A DNA stretch of 64,000 nucleotides from Basidiobolus meristosporus CBS 931.73 (lineage: Eukaryota > Basidiobolomycota > Basidiobolomycetes > Basidiobolales > Basidiobolaceae). Both the position numbers and the translations under genes were made by a program. This document shows, in pieces, positions 1 to 14,444 of this stretch. Where the stretch lies: assembly GCA_002104905.1 (NCBI GenBank), contig MCFE01000210.1:62001-126000 (forward strand). The letters run 5' to 3'. Below the pieces are notes generated by a model. That model did not search any database, had not been told where the DNA came from, and saw only the letters and a list, made by a program, of their open reading frames with translations. Within the stretch, counting starts at the first letter, position 1. Each line of letters starts with the position of its first letter.

Positions 1-1
1 T

Positions 2-178
2 AGCACAAAAAGCACAAATCACTTTAGCGAACACTATCTACCAGCATCAACAGCCAAATCGCAATTTTCTGTCAAACTTGGAGTCGTACATGGATTTCTG
101 GAAGCGTCCGCCACAGTTTTCCAGATTGCTTGTACGTTTAATGAGGAGCCAATCACTCCTGCGGTTTCTTATGGTTAA
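2..178 (+). CDS. possible 3' end of an unidentified gene
   Basis: A frame is open from the left edge (base 2) to a TAA at 176-178, giving 58 codons with ordinary, non-repetitive composition. It contains the stretch KLGVVHGFLEASATVFQIAC. Nothing in it lets me name a family. It could be the last exon of a gene entering from the left, or chance. A second frame over the same bases starts at an ATG at 90 and is also open, which weakens the case. Confidence 0.25.
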   Translation, partial: STKSTNHFSEHYLPASTAKSQFSVKLGVVHGFLEASATVFQIACTFNEEPITPAVSYG

Positions 179-1070
179 CATACAACTAGTTGACTATTAT
201 CTATCTAACAATCTGGTTTCTCTTTCCTTGCCGATTGTGTGGATGAAATATTATATGATGGCAGGAATGCTATATTAAACGCTGGTTTGTTTGGTACGAA
301 GAGCAAAATACAACTCCTGGACACAGTTAATGCTGAAATGTGTAACCGTGGGTGGTAGTACTATTTGGGGATATTAGGAAACACACGAGGAGAGTTGCTG
401 ATAGATTGACTTAATAACCATTCGGTCTCACTATGTGGTTGTGGTATTAAAGTAACACCACGCATGAACTGGAACAAATAAGGTGGCTATATTCCAGTCT
501 CTGCACATCCATAATGTTTGTATTTGCAATTGGATTGATGAACCCTGAGAGCAAATCCCATCGCAGCATTGGGGAATCTATTGACCTTCACTCCCCCTCC
601 CTAGCTGAAGTTAGGCAAAAAATTAGATTGCTTGTTTAAATGTAATTCGCGTTTAAATCCCGCTTTCCATGGAAATGTTTGAACTTGCCACAATTATGTA
701 ACTTGTTTGTGAATAACAATCAACGACCAATCAACGCAATATTTGCTCTAAAATTGATAGCCTGATCTCTTTGTTCTGAAAGGGTGAATTGTGTCGTATT
801 CGACGTATCTATCTCAATTATCAAAATTTACAATGGAACCAGTCATATTCTATTTACATTACTCGATTCTAGTCAACTTTCCTTCCAAATGGATACATTT
901 CTTATATATACCCAAACGCCGTGACGAGGCCCGGTGTTTTTTTCTTCTTTAGAGCAAGAACCATAACTCGTTTAACCCAATCACTTGTGTGAGTCATTAA
1001 TTATCCCTAAAGCCATACTTAATCTACTTTAACCACAGCGTGTAAAACAGTGCTGCAAAGGCTTGAACTG
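179..1070. other. intergenic, upstream region of the ankyrin-DIL gene
   Basis: This is AT-rich sequence with no ORF I can support. A TATA-like run (TATATATA) lies near 904, about 165 bases before the ATG at 1071, and may belong to the promoter of the downstream gene. I see nothing else. Confidence 0.5.
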
Positions 1071-3687
1071 ATGGAAGTTGATACTGATATTGCGTACAGC
1101 CAGAGACCCACCTACTGCGAAGGGTTCCCAAAGCAATTTTCTGCTCCCTCGGACAGTTCTTCAGAACCAGAGCTCATCTCCTGTTCATCCAGCTATCGCT
1201 TATCCAACAATTCGAGCCTGGGGCCCAGAACTCCAGATAGTGATAGGAGGCCTGACATATGGGGGTATGCGACTGAAGAAGAGTTTGCGCAAGCTATGCG
1301 CTTCTCCCCGCCAAAATTCGATAAAAACGGGGAACTAGGAATTGAACGAAGTTTTGACAAACTTTCCTTTTCTATCGGTCGTAACGCAACTCGCCCCTCT
1401 GATGGTGATGACATATTCTCTTGTCCTACCTCAGATAACATCGATCTATCTGATCCATTTGAAAGCGAGGAAGAAATCTTGGCTCAGACATGTCTAACTA
1501 GAGAACAAAAATGCCAAAAACTAACGCATATTTTAAGGCGAGCATCGTCTAACGGGGATTCGAAAAGAGTGAGCAAATTGCTAGAAATCGCCAAGGACTA
1601 CGTCGATATCAATGGTCAGGATGAGGATGGCACTACACCGCTCATCCATTCGGCGTGCTGGGGTTATCTAGAGGTAGCATATGCTCTTCTTGAAGCAGGC
1701 GCTGACCCTGATGCACAAGATAAGTGTATGTATACCAGCTCTAGTTGGACGCGGTCATAATAGATGTTAGTGCTAATCCCTCTTGAATGAATATAGCGGG
1801 TTGGACTGCGTTGATGTGGGCAACAAACAACCATCATGATGGTATTGTTGCTACGTTGGTAGACCATGGTGCTTCGACCGCCTCCAAATCGACCAAAGGG
1901 CGTACGGTTCTAGACTTCGCGAACCGCGGCTCAAATAGCGACACTTTCCAGAGTCAAAGGATCTTGGAAATTCTGACGGATCCTCGTGACGGCTCCAGTA
2001 GCTCAGGGAGCAATCGCGAGAGCGGCTACTACTCTAACCCTCGAGCAGACCTCGAGGACGTCATGTCCGAAAGCGACATCTTGTTTAGAATGGCACTGGA
2101 TCGAGCCAAAGAGAACGATGGCAATACGTCCGATTTTAAATTTAGCGATTATGGCGTATGGTTTCCCGTGCTCTCACATCGTTATCCGTTGACGAAGCAA
2201 ACTAACCTATCTTTTCTTGCAGGATTTCGAAGATGAAACCGAATTTTCGTGGGATAACATCCAGCCCGACCAGATGTTTGTTTTTACTCACGACAACCTA
2301 GACTTTTTGTTGGACAAAATCATCACCGATATGAAGCCGCATTATTCCCGTGAATACAAATTCCTCCCCGCGAACATCCTTTTCTTGGCCGCCCGCTATG
2401 GCGTCTGTTTAGGGGGATTGGATCTGCTAGAGGAGTTGATGAGCAAGTCATTTGAGAAAGTATTGGAGACAGTCAAGGTACACCATTGCATAGCGTGTCG
2501 AGCTGGGATAGCGTTGTATTAAAAGGACTTTCTAGCAATACTGTCAGGACATGTCGTATCTAGCATTTTGGTTATCCAACTGCACCCTGCTGCTGCATTA
2601 CTTAAAGAGAGATACTAATTTGGTTACCGCGACTGTCGAATTTCAGCTGGCACTTTCCGAACTAATCCACGAACTCTATCAAAGATTTGTTCGCAATGTT
2701 ACTCAGCGAATTGAAGAGCTGCTGGAGCCTGCTATGCTAGCCCATGATGCTTTGCCGGGGATGGACGACATCAAGTTTGTTGGTGAGAAAAGAAACTTCT
2801 TGTTCCAAGGAAAGAAAACCTTTACTCCACCACCTTCTCCTCGTACCAACAGGCTCACAATTCGTCGAAAAACCCGGTTTTCGTCTCCTCGCGGTACCCC
2901 ACCTCGTAGCAAGCCCACCACCCCCAAAACAATCACCTCCATACTTTCCTCCACGCTGATTGTACTGCAGTCATACGAAGTTCACCCGACAATCATCCAT
3001 TATGTGCTGAATCAAATATTCTACTACATGTCCGCCGAAATGTTTAATCGGATCATCATCACCAAAGAATATTGCTGCAGAGTGAAAGCGATGCAAATCC
3101 GTATGAACGTCTCCACGGTCGAGGAGTGGGTGCACACCAACCGCCTACCCCAGGTTTTAGTTCAGCATTTTCAGCCGATGACTCAGCTTCTTCAATTTCT
3201 CCAATGCCTCTCAGGCCTTTCGGAACTCACCGAGCTTCTGGTCACGATCAAGGAACTGCCTGCGTTGAACCTCCTTCAACTATATCGACTCGTCAGCAAC
3301 TACCGCTACGAAGTTGGAGAGAAGCAGCTTCCAGAGGAGATTAGCCAGTATTTGGAACAGGTGGCCAGAGATACTTGCGATCTGCAAGCACGCTCTTCCA
3401 TCGAGGCCGAACAAGATGGCCATCGAACACCAAAAGTTCGAGAAGAGGTGATCGATACTTTACCCACGCATGAGCCTGGACGCGCCGGATCGAGTCTATC
3501 GTCAGGAGATATGGAGGAGCTGATGGATCCAATGCATCTGCTTCCGTTCGCTATACCAACCAGCACCGAAATGCTGAGTGGCTGGGGCAAATGTGATAAA
3601 GAATACGTCCCCTATTTACCCGATGCATATCTCGAAGAGCTAGACAATGAATTACGAGTCAGATCTGAGCATTCCTTCTTCGACTAG
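1071..3687 (+). CDS. ankyrin repeat and Dilute (DIL) domain protein
   Basis: Four exons (1071-1725, 1797-2155, 2223-2477, 2548-3687) join in frame to about 802 residues with GT-AG introns of 67-71 bases. The first ATG in frame is at 1071. The N-terminal third is polar. Ankyrin repeats follow across the first junction (TTPLIHSACWGYLEVAYALL, then GWTALMWATNNHHDGIVATL). The C-terminal half is a DIL domain: MSYLAFWLSNCTLLLHYLKR, a basic proline-rich insert (about 2815-2945), then the hydrophobic helices typical of myosin V cargo-binding tails (NQIFYYMSAEMFNRII). Fungi are known to have such motor-less ANK-DIL proteins, for which cargo adaptor roles are suspected. Here that role is inference only. 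The gene converges on the bZIP gene to its right. Confidence 0.85.
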
Positions 3688-4059
3688 ATTCTCCACTAGA
3701 TTATCCACCTGATAGCTCCTGGATCGCTATTCTCTTCCCACCCGCTAGATTCCATGTTACATTATGCCACATCCACATCTACCAATCACATTGGACCACT
3801 AATTGATCTAGAACCCACCTGCAAAACAATTAATAAATCTGAATCTCGAATCAATTACACGGGCCATCATTGTTTTATGGCACACAATATATATTCAGCA
3901 CGATTCAAGGGTTGAGGAAACGAGTGCATCAATCAATGCGCTAATGAATAAATTCAAATAGAGTACAGGGAAAACGGAATTTACATAAAATAATGGCTGA
4001 TTTTTGGGTTGGTAAATGGCGGTCAGGAAATACTGCTTATGCCCGTAGGATAAACCGCA
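3688..4059. other. convergent 3' intergenic region
   Basis: This is the gap between two converging genes. AATAAA-like signals occur on the plus strand near 3830 and again near 3947. No ORF or RNA gene is visible. Confidence 0.5.
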
Positions 4060-6072
4060 TTAACTGTTAATAGTGCCGCTATGTGTAAAAGCCCGCTTTA
4101 AACCTGGGAACATCCAGCTGTCACCAGTGTCAACAAGCCCACTTCCGGTTACCTCCAAGTCAATTTTCAGGTATTTACGATCTTCGGGGCCTGCCAGCCA
4201 AGGTGGAGGGAAGACACCACCGAGAGGCGAAAGTAGCGATATACGAGGCCGTTGATTCGGTGCTTTTGGATTTGTTTCGTTGTGTTTGGTGAAGAAGTGC
4301 TGCATATTAGCACAGTACAGATAGGCGTGATCAAAGAAGGGTGGAAGAACATTCTGCCCCTGCTTCTTGAAGGATGTCACCTCCATAGACATTTGGTCTG
4401 TGGTTTCCATCACATCGGTCTCTGCCTCGGATTCTTTGTTGTCATAAGTCTGTCCACTGCTCAACCACGAATGCATTGCTCTTGTCGCCTCTTCGCCAGA
4501 GGCGCTTCTTGGAAGCTTGGTTTCATTCATATGACATTTCGGGTTAGCATTATCAATGTCAGATCGCTTGACAATTTTCGTGTCACGGTCACTTTCAACA
4601 CTAGCTACACGAGGGGCGGCGGCATTGACGTGCGGAGACGGTGTGAATAGATTGGCTCCCATAGTGGCACGGCCTCCGTAGCTGCCGCCAATAGTCGACT
4701 GGTAGTTTGTCAGAGGCAGCGAGAAAAGTGCGAAAGAGAAGAACATGATCATCAGGACAACTCCGGTAGTTTTCGGCTTTGACAACTTTTTATCCTCAGG
4801 CTTGATCACATCATCGGTTTCGGTTTCCGCTATAAAATTGCCTTCAAGGTCGATGTCCATGTTTTCAATCTCAATGGCAGTTTCGGTGGATGTACCCTTT
4901 GAAGATGCTTCTTGCCGCTTGTGTGCAGTAGCTTCCTCCAGCATTTTACGTAATCTTTGGCACTCCTCTTGGGCTTGGTCTCTCTCATGAGCTACTGCTT
5001 TCATTTGATCTTCCATCTCTTGAACCTTGATTTTCAGATCATCATTCTCTTGCACTAGCGTCTCATTGGTGGTTTCCAGGTTTGCCATGTGCTCTCTCTT
5101 CCGCTTACGAGATAACAGCGCAGCGGCTCTATTCTTGATCAGGCGTTCTTGACGTTTACTCAGTGCCGCCGCTGCTGCTGCCTCATTGTTGGGCGAACTG
5201 TTGGTGGATGCATAGGCTGGCCGGTTCTCAAGCTTGGGAGAGACCGCCGGTTTGGGACTATCTATTGGAAGATTTTGAAGAGTCGTCTCGGGGGTCTCCT
5301 TTTTAACGGTAACTTCAACATTCACTGGCTTTGGAATCTCTTTATTAGCTTCACTCAAGCCGTGCGGAGAGCTTGTTTGAGAGCCAACAGGTATGAGTGG
5401 CTTAAGTGGAACTAGATTAGCAGTGGATGGTGCAGGACACGGTTCTCTTTTCTTTCTGCCTCTTTTCTTCTTCGGTGGTTCAGGTGTAGGCTGTACAGCT
5501 GGCAGGACTGGTAGGGAAGTGGCGAACAAAGGAATTCCCGGAAAGCCTGGCAGTCCAGCAAGTCCGTGTGGATAAAAAAGCGGAGCTTGGCCGCCCAGTT
5601 TGGGGAGGGGTACACCTTGAAGGAAAGAGATGGGCTGTGGTTGTGTGTTTACCTTCAGGGGCATATCGTCCATGGACATTGCAGTGGTACCAGAGATCTT
5701 ACTTGAAGAGCCTGACGCTCCACTTTCCAAGACACAATCCTCATTTACATATTGCCAATAGTCAACGTCCGGCTCTTCGCGTTTCGGTGAGGTCAGTTCA
5801 GGAGAGTCGCCTTTGCAACTACGTGGTGAACTAGGTTCCTGCATACCGCCGTTATCATCGGAGGAAGAGCTTGACCAAGGAGGGGAGGCACCGCCAGCGA
5901 GGTGCTCTTTGTCCACGCTAGGAACGTTATTCAGAAAGTCCCACAGATTGTCTTCGTTTGCCAGGAGCTTTGGATCGGATAGTGAAGCGTCTGCATCGGC
6001 GAAACAATCTTGATTCAGGAAGGAGAGAACAAGGTCCTCATTCTCCTGGTTTTCTGCAGTAGTGGAGGACAT
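4060..6072 (-). CDS. ATF6-like membrane-anchored bZIP transcription factor
   Basis: Intronless ORF of 670 residues. I chose the ATG at 6072; the frame runs 14 codons further upstream without another ATG. The order is an acidic Ser/Pro-rich activation-type N terminus, a basic patch (KKKRGRKKR), a bZIP basic region around residue 314 (RLIKNRAAALLSRKRKRE) with a leucine zipper to about 380, an acidic linker, one strong transmembrane segment near 437-455 (VVLMIMFFSFALFSLPL), and a C-terminal tail of about 215 residues with two N-E-T sequons. This layout (cytosolic bZIP, one TM, glycosylatable lumenal tail) is that of ATF6/CREB3 and plant bZIP17/28 ER-stress sensors, which are freed by Golgi proteolysis. 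No RxxL site-1-protease motif sits next to the TM; the only RxxL I see is RISL near the C terminus. The membrane-sensor role is inferred from the architecture. Confidence 0.8.
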   Translation of the reverse strand: MSSTTAENQENEDLVLSFLNQDCFADADASLSDPKLLANEDNLWDFLNNVPSVDKEHLAGGASPPWSSSSSDDNGGMQEPSSPRSCKGDSPELTSPKREEPDVDYWQYVNEDCVLESGASGSSSKISGTTAMSMDDMPLKVNTQPQPISFLQGVPLPKLGGQAPLFYPHGLAGLPGFPGIPLFATSLPVLPAVQPTPEPPKKKRGRKKREPCPAPSTANLVPLKPLIPVGSQTSSPHGLSEANKEIPKPVNVEVTVKKETPETTLQNLPIDSPKPAVSPKLENRPAYASTNSSPNNEAAAAAALSKRQERLIKNRAAALLSRKRKREHMANLETTNETLVQENDDLKIKVQEMEDQMKAVAHERDQAQEECQRLRKMLEEATAHKRQEASSKGTSTETAIEIENMDIDLEGNFIAETETDDVIKPEDKKLSKPKTTGVVLMIMFFSFALFSLPLTNYQSTIGGSYGGRATMGANLFTPSPHVNAAAPRVASVESDRDTKIVKRSDIDNANPKCHMNETKLPRSASGEEATRAMHSWLSSGQTYDNKESEAETDVMETTDQMSMEVTSFKKQGQNVLPPFFDHAYLYCANMQHFFTKHNETNPKAPNQRPRISLLSPLGGVFPPPWLAGPEDRKYLKIDLEVTGSGLVDTGDSWMFPGLKRAFTHSGTINS

Positions 6073-7848
6073 CACGATAGTTGTTGTACTTACTTGAGCC
6101 AAACCACAATTCAAAAATGAAGTGTAAACTCAAACCACAGGTCTAACAGTGATGACAAGACAGATCAAGGACCTGATTTCCGTACCTTTTGGCCTACTTT
6201 AAATAGTCGTTTGTCACTCGGATTACAGAGTCAAACAGTTTTGTTATCAGGCAGATCCGCCTATAATACTGCTAAACTAAGAAGTATATAATTCTGATGG
6301 ACCAGATAGAATTCAGCATTGGGTTCAACAGATTCACCATTGACCCCTCCCTCAGCCCCCTACTGACCAATACTCACACTGAATGAATAGCTTGGGCCTT
6401 TGTGTGCATTATTCGCAAGTTCGCTCTGACTAGGCTTGTAGAACATGGCCAACTCAGAAACCAAATATAGCTCCCGGTAGCATTTGAGAATCATTGCGAC
6501 GTGCACAAATGCCTAATATTCTCACACACTCATTTGAGGGATCCTTTAATAGTTCATCCATTTTAAGTATAATTGGCTTGCTTTACTTGTTGTATCACAT
6601 GATGGAAATTGACATGTACCAACTTGCTACACATTCGATGGAAAATGCATGACCCGAGTATCTTGAGAGAGTCCATTGTTCTCTCGGATGATGAAAGAGC
6701 GGCTGGATAGAGAATGGGAAGGCGAAAGAGAGAATGGCTTGGAAGCGGCGCTTGTAGTAAGTGGCATGGAAACCGGTAGAAGAATCGGGTAACCATTCAC
6801 ATTGTGTTTCGATCCAATCGTGATTCTCACTGTCTTGGAACATTGATATTGCGATGATTAGGGGGTTAGGCTCGCCCCTACTCGGGTCCATCGCCCAATC
6901 TGCGTGGGCACGCTCGAATCTTCCATTTGCTCCAACATTCGGATTTTTTACGGGTTTTTTACAGTTATCAGGGATATTTTCGACTCGGTAGATCTAGTCC
7001 ATATATACCGGGTGATCATGGTTCAAAGGGGCATCGATTGTGGATGGTGGGTAGATTTGGGCCATATTGTAATCGGTTTGTATTATATTGAGGCTTTATG
7101 ATGCTAGAAATGGATCATATTGGGCACCCAATCAGCCTGTAGTTGGTAGAGTCTGGCGCCACCCATGAATTAGGCAATACCTCAGCAATGCCCTTAGAGG
7201 TGGAAATGATGCTGAACCGAGGGTTCTGTCCAAAATGATGGAAATCATCTGGAATCTGATCTAAGGGACATCTAAACATGAATCTATGTCAAGTTGATAT
7301 GAATCAGGATTTGATGTTGGTTAACACGTGAAGATTGGCATTTCTTCTCATCCTCTGTAAAGATAAGCATTCATTCTTGTTCTCTGCATATTTTAATGAC
7401 AATGGGCGAGCAGCCTATGAATGTTGCCTCGTGATTTTGCTGAATTCTACGTCAATTCTCGCTCAACGCCTGACATGAGATCACTCCATCTCGCATGTAA
7501 TGTATCATTATTCATTTTTTTTACTGATAATCTGAAAAGCTACGATAGTTGTTTATCTTGTCTAAGCTAATTTGGTCCATTTGTCAATTTCTACACCGAA
7601 TCCTCTGCTATTCAATTCACTTGCTGTTAAACAGTCTTGAGAACCTTCCAAAAGTTGCAACATTCCTGCCCTTTAATGCACAGTCTTTTATAACTCTGGC
7701 TAGCACTACCAACAACACATCGAAGCACTCCCTTACGTAAATATTGTCAAGTGGGCATTGATAAACGTCTCACTAAACCTACCGTTGTTATTCTCCTCCG
7801 CCACTCAGTCGGCCGTAAACTTAAGTAGTCAGTTGAGGTTTTCAAAAA
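6073..7848. other. 1.8-kb divergent intergenic region
   Basis: This large gap lies between the divergently transcribed bZIP and SNF1 genes, so it probably holds both promoters. Small overlapping ORFs on both strands (for example 6595-6891, minus) look like chance frames with no recognisable domain. Bases 7500-7840 are pyrimidine-rich and lead into the SNF1 start. No RNA gene is recognised. Confidence 0.5.
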
Positions 7849-10619
<2,771 letters not shown>

Positions 10620-11158
10620 CGTTGAGCTTTCCACCACATCGTCACAAACACCGCCCCGAGATAAAATGTGTTTGTTTTTGCATTTCTTTATTATCTTATC
10701 ACCGGCCACTCCACTCCTACCCCATCTACCAGTAGGCATCTCATTTTGACATCAGTTTCTCTATTAAACAAGTTGGCGTTACTCCCTCTATGCTTTAAGC
10801 AATTAAATGCAGATGATCAGTGCCAGGTCTGCAAGTCCCAGCAAATGTGTTGTCAAGGCATATATTAAATTTGCCACCAATAATGTAGGCCTGCAAAGAG
10901 TCTACCAATAAACACGTTCAGTCAAGGAAATCAACCAAGTTGATTTAATTTAATAATCCTTTTGTTCATCAATATTTCACTGAACTTGAGGAGTCACGTT
11001 GTATATTCCTCATATCTCCAGGTGGCTCTATTCACACCTTGGTTGTAGCCTGAGCTCAAACATTCTGTCACAAGCTTGTAAATACACGAACTTTGCTTCC
11101 ACCCCTTCCTAGCCTTACTGTACTTACTTTTCACAAGCCACTTAGTTCGTCCTTTGTC
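10620..11158. other. intergenic
   Basis: This is AT-rich sequence between SNF1 and the next plus-strand gene. Poly(A)-type signals (AATAAA) occur near 10908. I see no supported gene; short ORFs here are unremarkable. Confidence 0.4.
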
Positions 11159-12004
11159 ATGGTACAGGATACTACGGCGCGAACCAGAACTGCAGGAAAG
11201 CGTTTGCCCCTTCCAGGGTTAAACCCCAACTCTTATATATATCTAGATTCCAGCTCGGACAGCGAAGATACCTATCTAGGTGAGGACACCGATTCAGAGG
11301 TGACCAGCCCAAGGGCCTACCTAGGAGGAAAGACAAAGTCCAAAGCCGTTTCTGGCGAAGTGCAAAGGCGCCTGTCCGTTATATCCCCATTCAGCTCTGA
11401 CTTGGAAGATAGTGAGGTAGCTCAACCAAGAAGACGCTCCGGAAAGAGTTTGAAGAATATCCTCAGCCTGAGGGAAAGAATGAATTTTGACGAATTGGAA
11501 GAGGAGTCAGACGACGAGGAGAGCCTGGGGATAGGCTGGGGATGTTTCTCAAATACACCGGCTACCACGCCGCAGGGACTCACCGAGTTGGAGAGGTTGC
11601 GAGAGACAGATATCACGATATTTCAAGACATGTTGGCAGACGCCTCAGAGGCAGAAAGCATCATGAACTCCTTGCTCGAGTTGACAGCTAGTCGATCCCC
11701 TTCTGGTCTATATGATGATTTACACATATCCCCCAATATTCAGTCGAACTCTATAACACAGATACCAGAGGAGATCCCATTTAACACTGATTCAATTGAG
11801 CATAGCGACACCGACCTGGCACCTCCCAATCCATCTTTGGAGGACCATTCGCGCAATGCATCTTGCCTGGAAGCTGACACATATTCAAATAGCGAGGTGG
11901 CAGACAGGGCCAAGTATTTCGGCCAACATGCACGCTATAGCCCCTACAGCCACAAGCTCTACATTAGACGAAAAGGCAGAAGTGCGAACTACGCATCTAT
12001 CTAA
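11159..12004 (+). CDS. acidic Ser/Asp/Glu-rich protein of unknown function
   Basis: Single-exon ORF of 281 residues. The frame is open from 11093 but the first ATG is at 11159. I do not recognise a family. Most of it looks disordered: acidic serine clusters (DSSSDSEDTYLGEDTDSEV), a basic patch (RRRSGKSLKNILSLRER), a second acidic run (FDELEEESDDEES) and a basic C-terminal end rich in Tyr and Arg. No transmembrane segment, signal peptide or Cys/His cluster is visible. The many SD/SE contexts would suit casein-kinase-type phosphorylation, which is inference. It could be a lineage-specific regulatory or chromatin-associated protein. Length and codon use favour a real gene. Confidence 0.6.
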   Translation: MVQDTTARTRTAGKRLPLPGLNPNSYIYLDSSSDSEDTYLGEDTDSEVTSPRAYLGGKTKSKAVSGEVQRRLSVISPFSSDLEDSEVAQPRRRSGKSLKNILSLRERMNFDELEEESDDEESLGIGWGCFSNTPATTPQGLTELERLRETDITIFQDMLADASEAESIMNSLLELTASRSPSGLYDDLHISPNIQSNSITQIPEEIPFNTDSIEHSDTDLAPPNPSLEDHSRNASCLEADTYSNSEVADRAKYFGQHARYSPYSHKLYIRRKGRSANYASI

Positions 12005-12305
12005 TTTTGCCTGCCTTGACCGGCATTGGGCTCGGATATATATATAGAGAGATTTGATGTTAGTGTACTATGAGGTTTAATTGTATTTGCATCGTTGCTA
12101 TTGCTATATTCGTTTAGATAAATAAACCGTAAATCCTGGAAATCATCGGCTATTCACCATGTGCTGATATTTAGATTTCATGAATTTCTCAGGACCGATT
12201 CGCAGAGAAGAAATTCCAAACCTCGCAATGGATAATTGGCACAAAGTGGTGTCTGCTCTCTACTAAGCTACTCTTGAGCATACAACTTGTACCGATAAAT
12301 TAACC
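12005..12305. other. intergenic
   Basis: A short gap. AATAAA at about 12120 is a likely poly(A) signal for the gene to the left, and a TATATATATA run lies at about 12036. Nothing else is seen. Confidence 0.4.
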
Positions 12306-13874
12306 ATGGCTTCATCTCCGGTCCAGACATTGCAGTACACACCGGTGGCCTCCATGATCCCTGAGATGGTGTATCCACCAGTCCCAGGGGAGACCCACGC
12401 TTTCTATGGAGACCATCATAACAAGGGAGTCAAGCTTCCTGACCGCTCCCATCTTAAGCTAAATGACTCTAACCTACCCAATAACAACAACATCGAACTT
12501 CCAAATCAGATACAGAAAGAGATTAACGAACGTCTATACATCGCAGCGGAAACCGGTGATGCTACCGTTATGTCTGAGTTGTTGGAGGCAATGGATGCCG
12601 CTACAAACGGCTCACCTTCAGGGTTGATTAATACCCCCTCCCCCTCCACTGGCCTCACGGCTTTACACTATGCTGCCTCGCGCGGACATCTTACTCTGGT
12701 TCAATTGCTTGTGGATTCTGGCTCTATTGTCGAGCTGCCAGATAGAGAAGGAGAGGTAAGCAGATTTATACTTGACGGCTTTTTTCGTGGCCCACTCATA
12801 AAACATCCGTCTTGAACCGATTCTTTCCAACAGACCGCCCTTCTTAAAGCGGCGTATAATGGCTATTTGAATGTTATCAAGTATCTAGTCGAGCACCAAG
12901 CCGATGTCAACCACAAAGATAACGACGGATGGACTTCTTTGCATAATGCCTGTTCGAGAGGTCAATTAGACGTGGTGCGTTGGCTCATCGAAATCAGTGG
13001 CGCCGATGTCAATATTAGAAGCAAGATGGGTCATACGCCGTTAAGTAAGTTGGGCCTGGTGAAATACGCCATGGGATGGAGATGCTGATGTCACTTTTCA
13101 CTAGTCAATGCCGCCTCCAAGGGGTATCTACACATTGTACGGTATTTGCTTAGAAAAGGCAAGGCGAATCCGCTCATCAAAAACAAGTTTGGTGAGACAG
13201 CATACGATGTGGCGGCGGTGAGTATGGAGGCGCAGGTATGCGAACTGCTGGAGAGAGCAGAGAAGGATTGGTGGAGAGCCCACAGGAAGCCTAGTGTTGG
13301 TAAGCAAGCGTGGGGATATCAAACCGTGTATGACGGCAACTGACGGCCAATTGTGTTAGGTGGACCACCCGTAGTGAAAGAGAAGTATGACATGATCGCC
13401 TCGCACAATACCATTCTTGTAATCCTCCACGAGAACCAGCGGTCCACCTCAAGCTTCCGACTTCGTTTCACGGCGCCCAAGTTCTCGGCAACTGCGCTTT
13501 CAAAATCGGACGTGCGAGGTCCTTGGTCGTTAACCAACGGTGAGCCCAAGACTAAAGAAGATGTTCAACTGCCTACTCCACCTGAATCTTCACAGTCAAC
13601 CTCTGATTCCTGGTTTTGGCTCACCGACTGGCAAGTTGATATCAAGCACCTGCAAGTCGATCCTGAGGAGGGATGGCAATATTCCAGATCGTTTGATTGT
13701 CTAGAAAAGGAGTGGACACCCACGGCGCCTGGTGCTAGTTCAGGCGGAAGCTGGGTCAGAAGAAGAAGGTGGTTCAGAGCAATGAAACGCCAAGTCGACG
13801 TTTCACAGCTAACCCTAAACGAGCCTGAGGACGATGCTTCGATTAACAGTCAGGAAGCCATTGCCACCGCATAG
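12306..13874 (+). CDS. ankyrin repeat protein with C-terminal DysF-like domain
   Basis: Four exons (12306-12755, 12834-13044, 13105-13299, 13360-13874) give about 456 residues. Residues of about 75-300 hold at least four ankyrin repeats (LTALHYAASRGHLTLVQLLV, TALLKAAYNGYLNVIKYLVE, GWTSLHNACSRGQLDVVRWL, INAASKGYLHIVRYLL). After a linker, the C-terminal third carries the signature of DysF/peroxin domains: a segment with beta-type character (SFRLRFTAPKFS), then WQVD, GWQYSRSFD and RRRRWFRAMKR, with the spaced Trp and Arg residues expected of the DysFC half. DysF domains occur in peroxins Pex23/Pex30 and in TECPR1, and are linked to membrane contact and repair. No TM segment is seen here, so a soluble lipid- or membrane-binding adaptor is the likeliest role (inference). 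Confidence 0.82.
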
Positions 13875-14444
13875 ATATAATGACCAATCACCCCACCCTT
13901 CACCCTAGAGCCAGTCTTTAGGTTGATGACACCAAACTTATGCATCCTATTTAATATAAAGCCCATATTTTATCACATCTATGTCGGAAATCATCGCATT
14001 TGGAAATACCGATTACCAATAGGTCGCTCAACGTTATTTATGGGCATATTTTCTCAATACTCAACCATCAGCCTGGTCTCGGCTTTTCCACCGATTCATG
14101 CTGAGTTGTAAAAAAAACAGCTTCCCAATTTGTTCGTAGCTCTTACCATTCCCGCCTTCCCTCCCCACTCCATTTTTTATATTATACTGTTTATTACTGT
14201 GATTATATATCTCACCATACCTTGTGATAGAGCACCACAATCGTACTAGCATCCAATTCTTTACAATACAGAGTACCAAACAGTGTCCCGACGCACACAG
14301 TCTATACAGCATACAACCCCTCTGTACAGTGTGATAAACCCCTCCTCAAACCGCTGCCCTAATTTCTACCATTGCCTATTTTCCCCTTTACCCACCTCTG
14401 AGGCTCCTCTCTCGAACAGTTCCCAGCTTTAGAGAGCTAACATC
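13875..14444. other. intergenic and probable 5' leader
   Basis: An AT-rich start is followed by pyrimidine-rich stretches at about 14130-14175 and 14330-14420, just ahead of the MAPKKK start. That fits a fungal promoter and leader. No gene is seen. Confidence 0.4.

Noticed and set aside
6595-6891. 98-codon minus ORF upstream of the bZIP gene
   Set aside because: It overlaps other frames of similar length, has no domain or splice context, and lies in a divergent promoter region.
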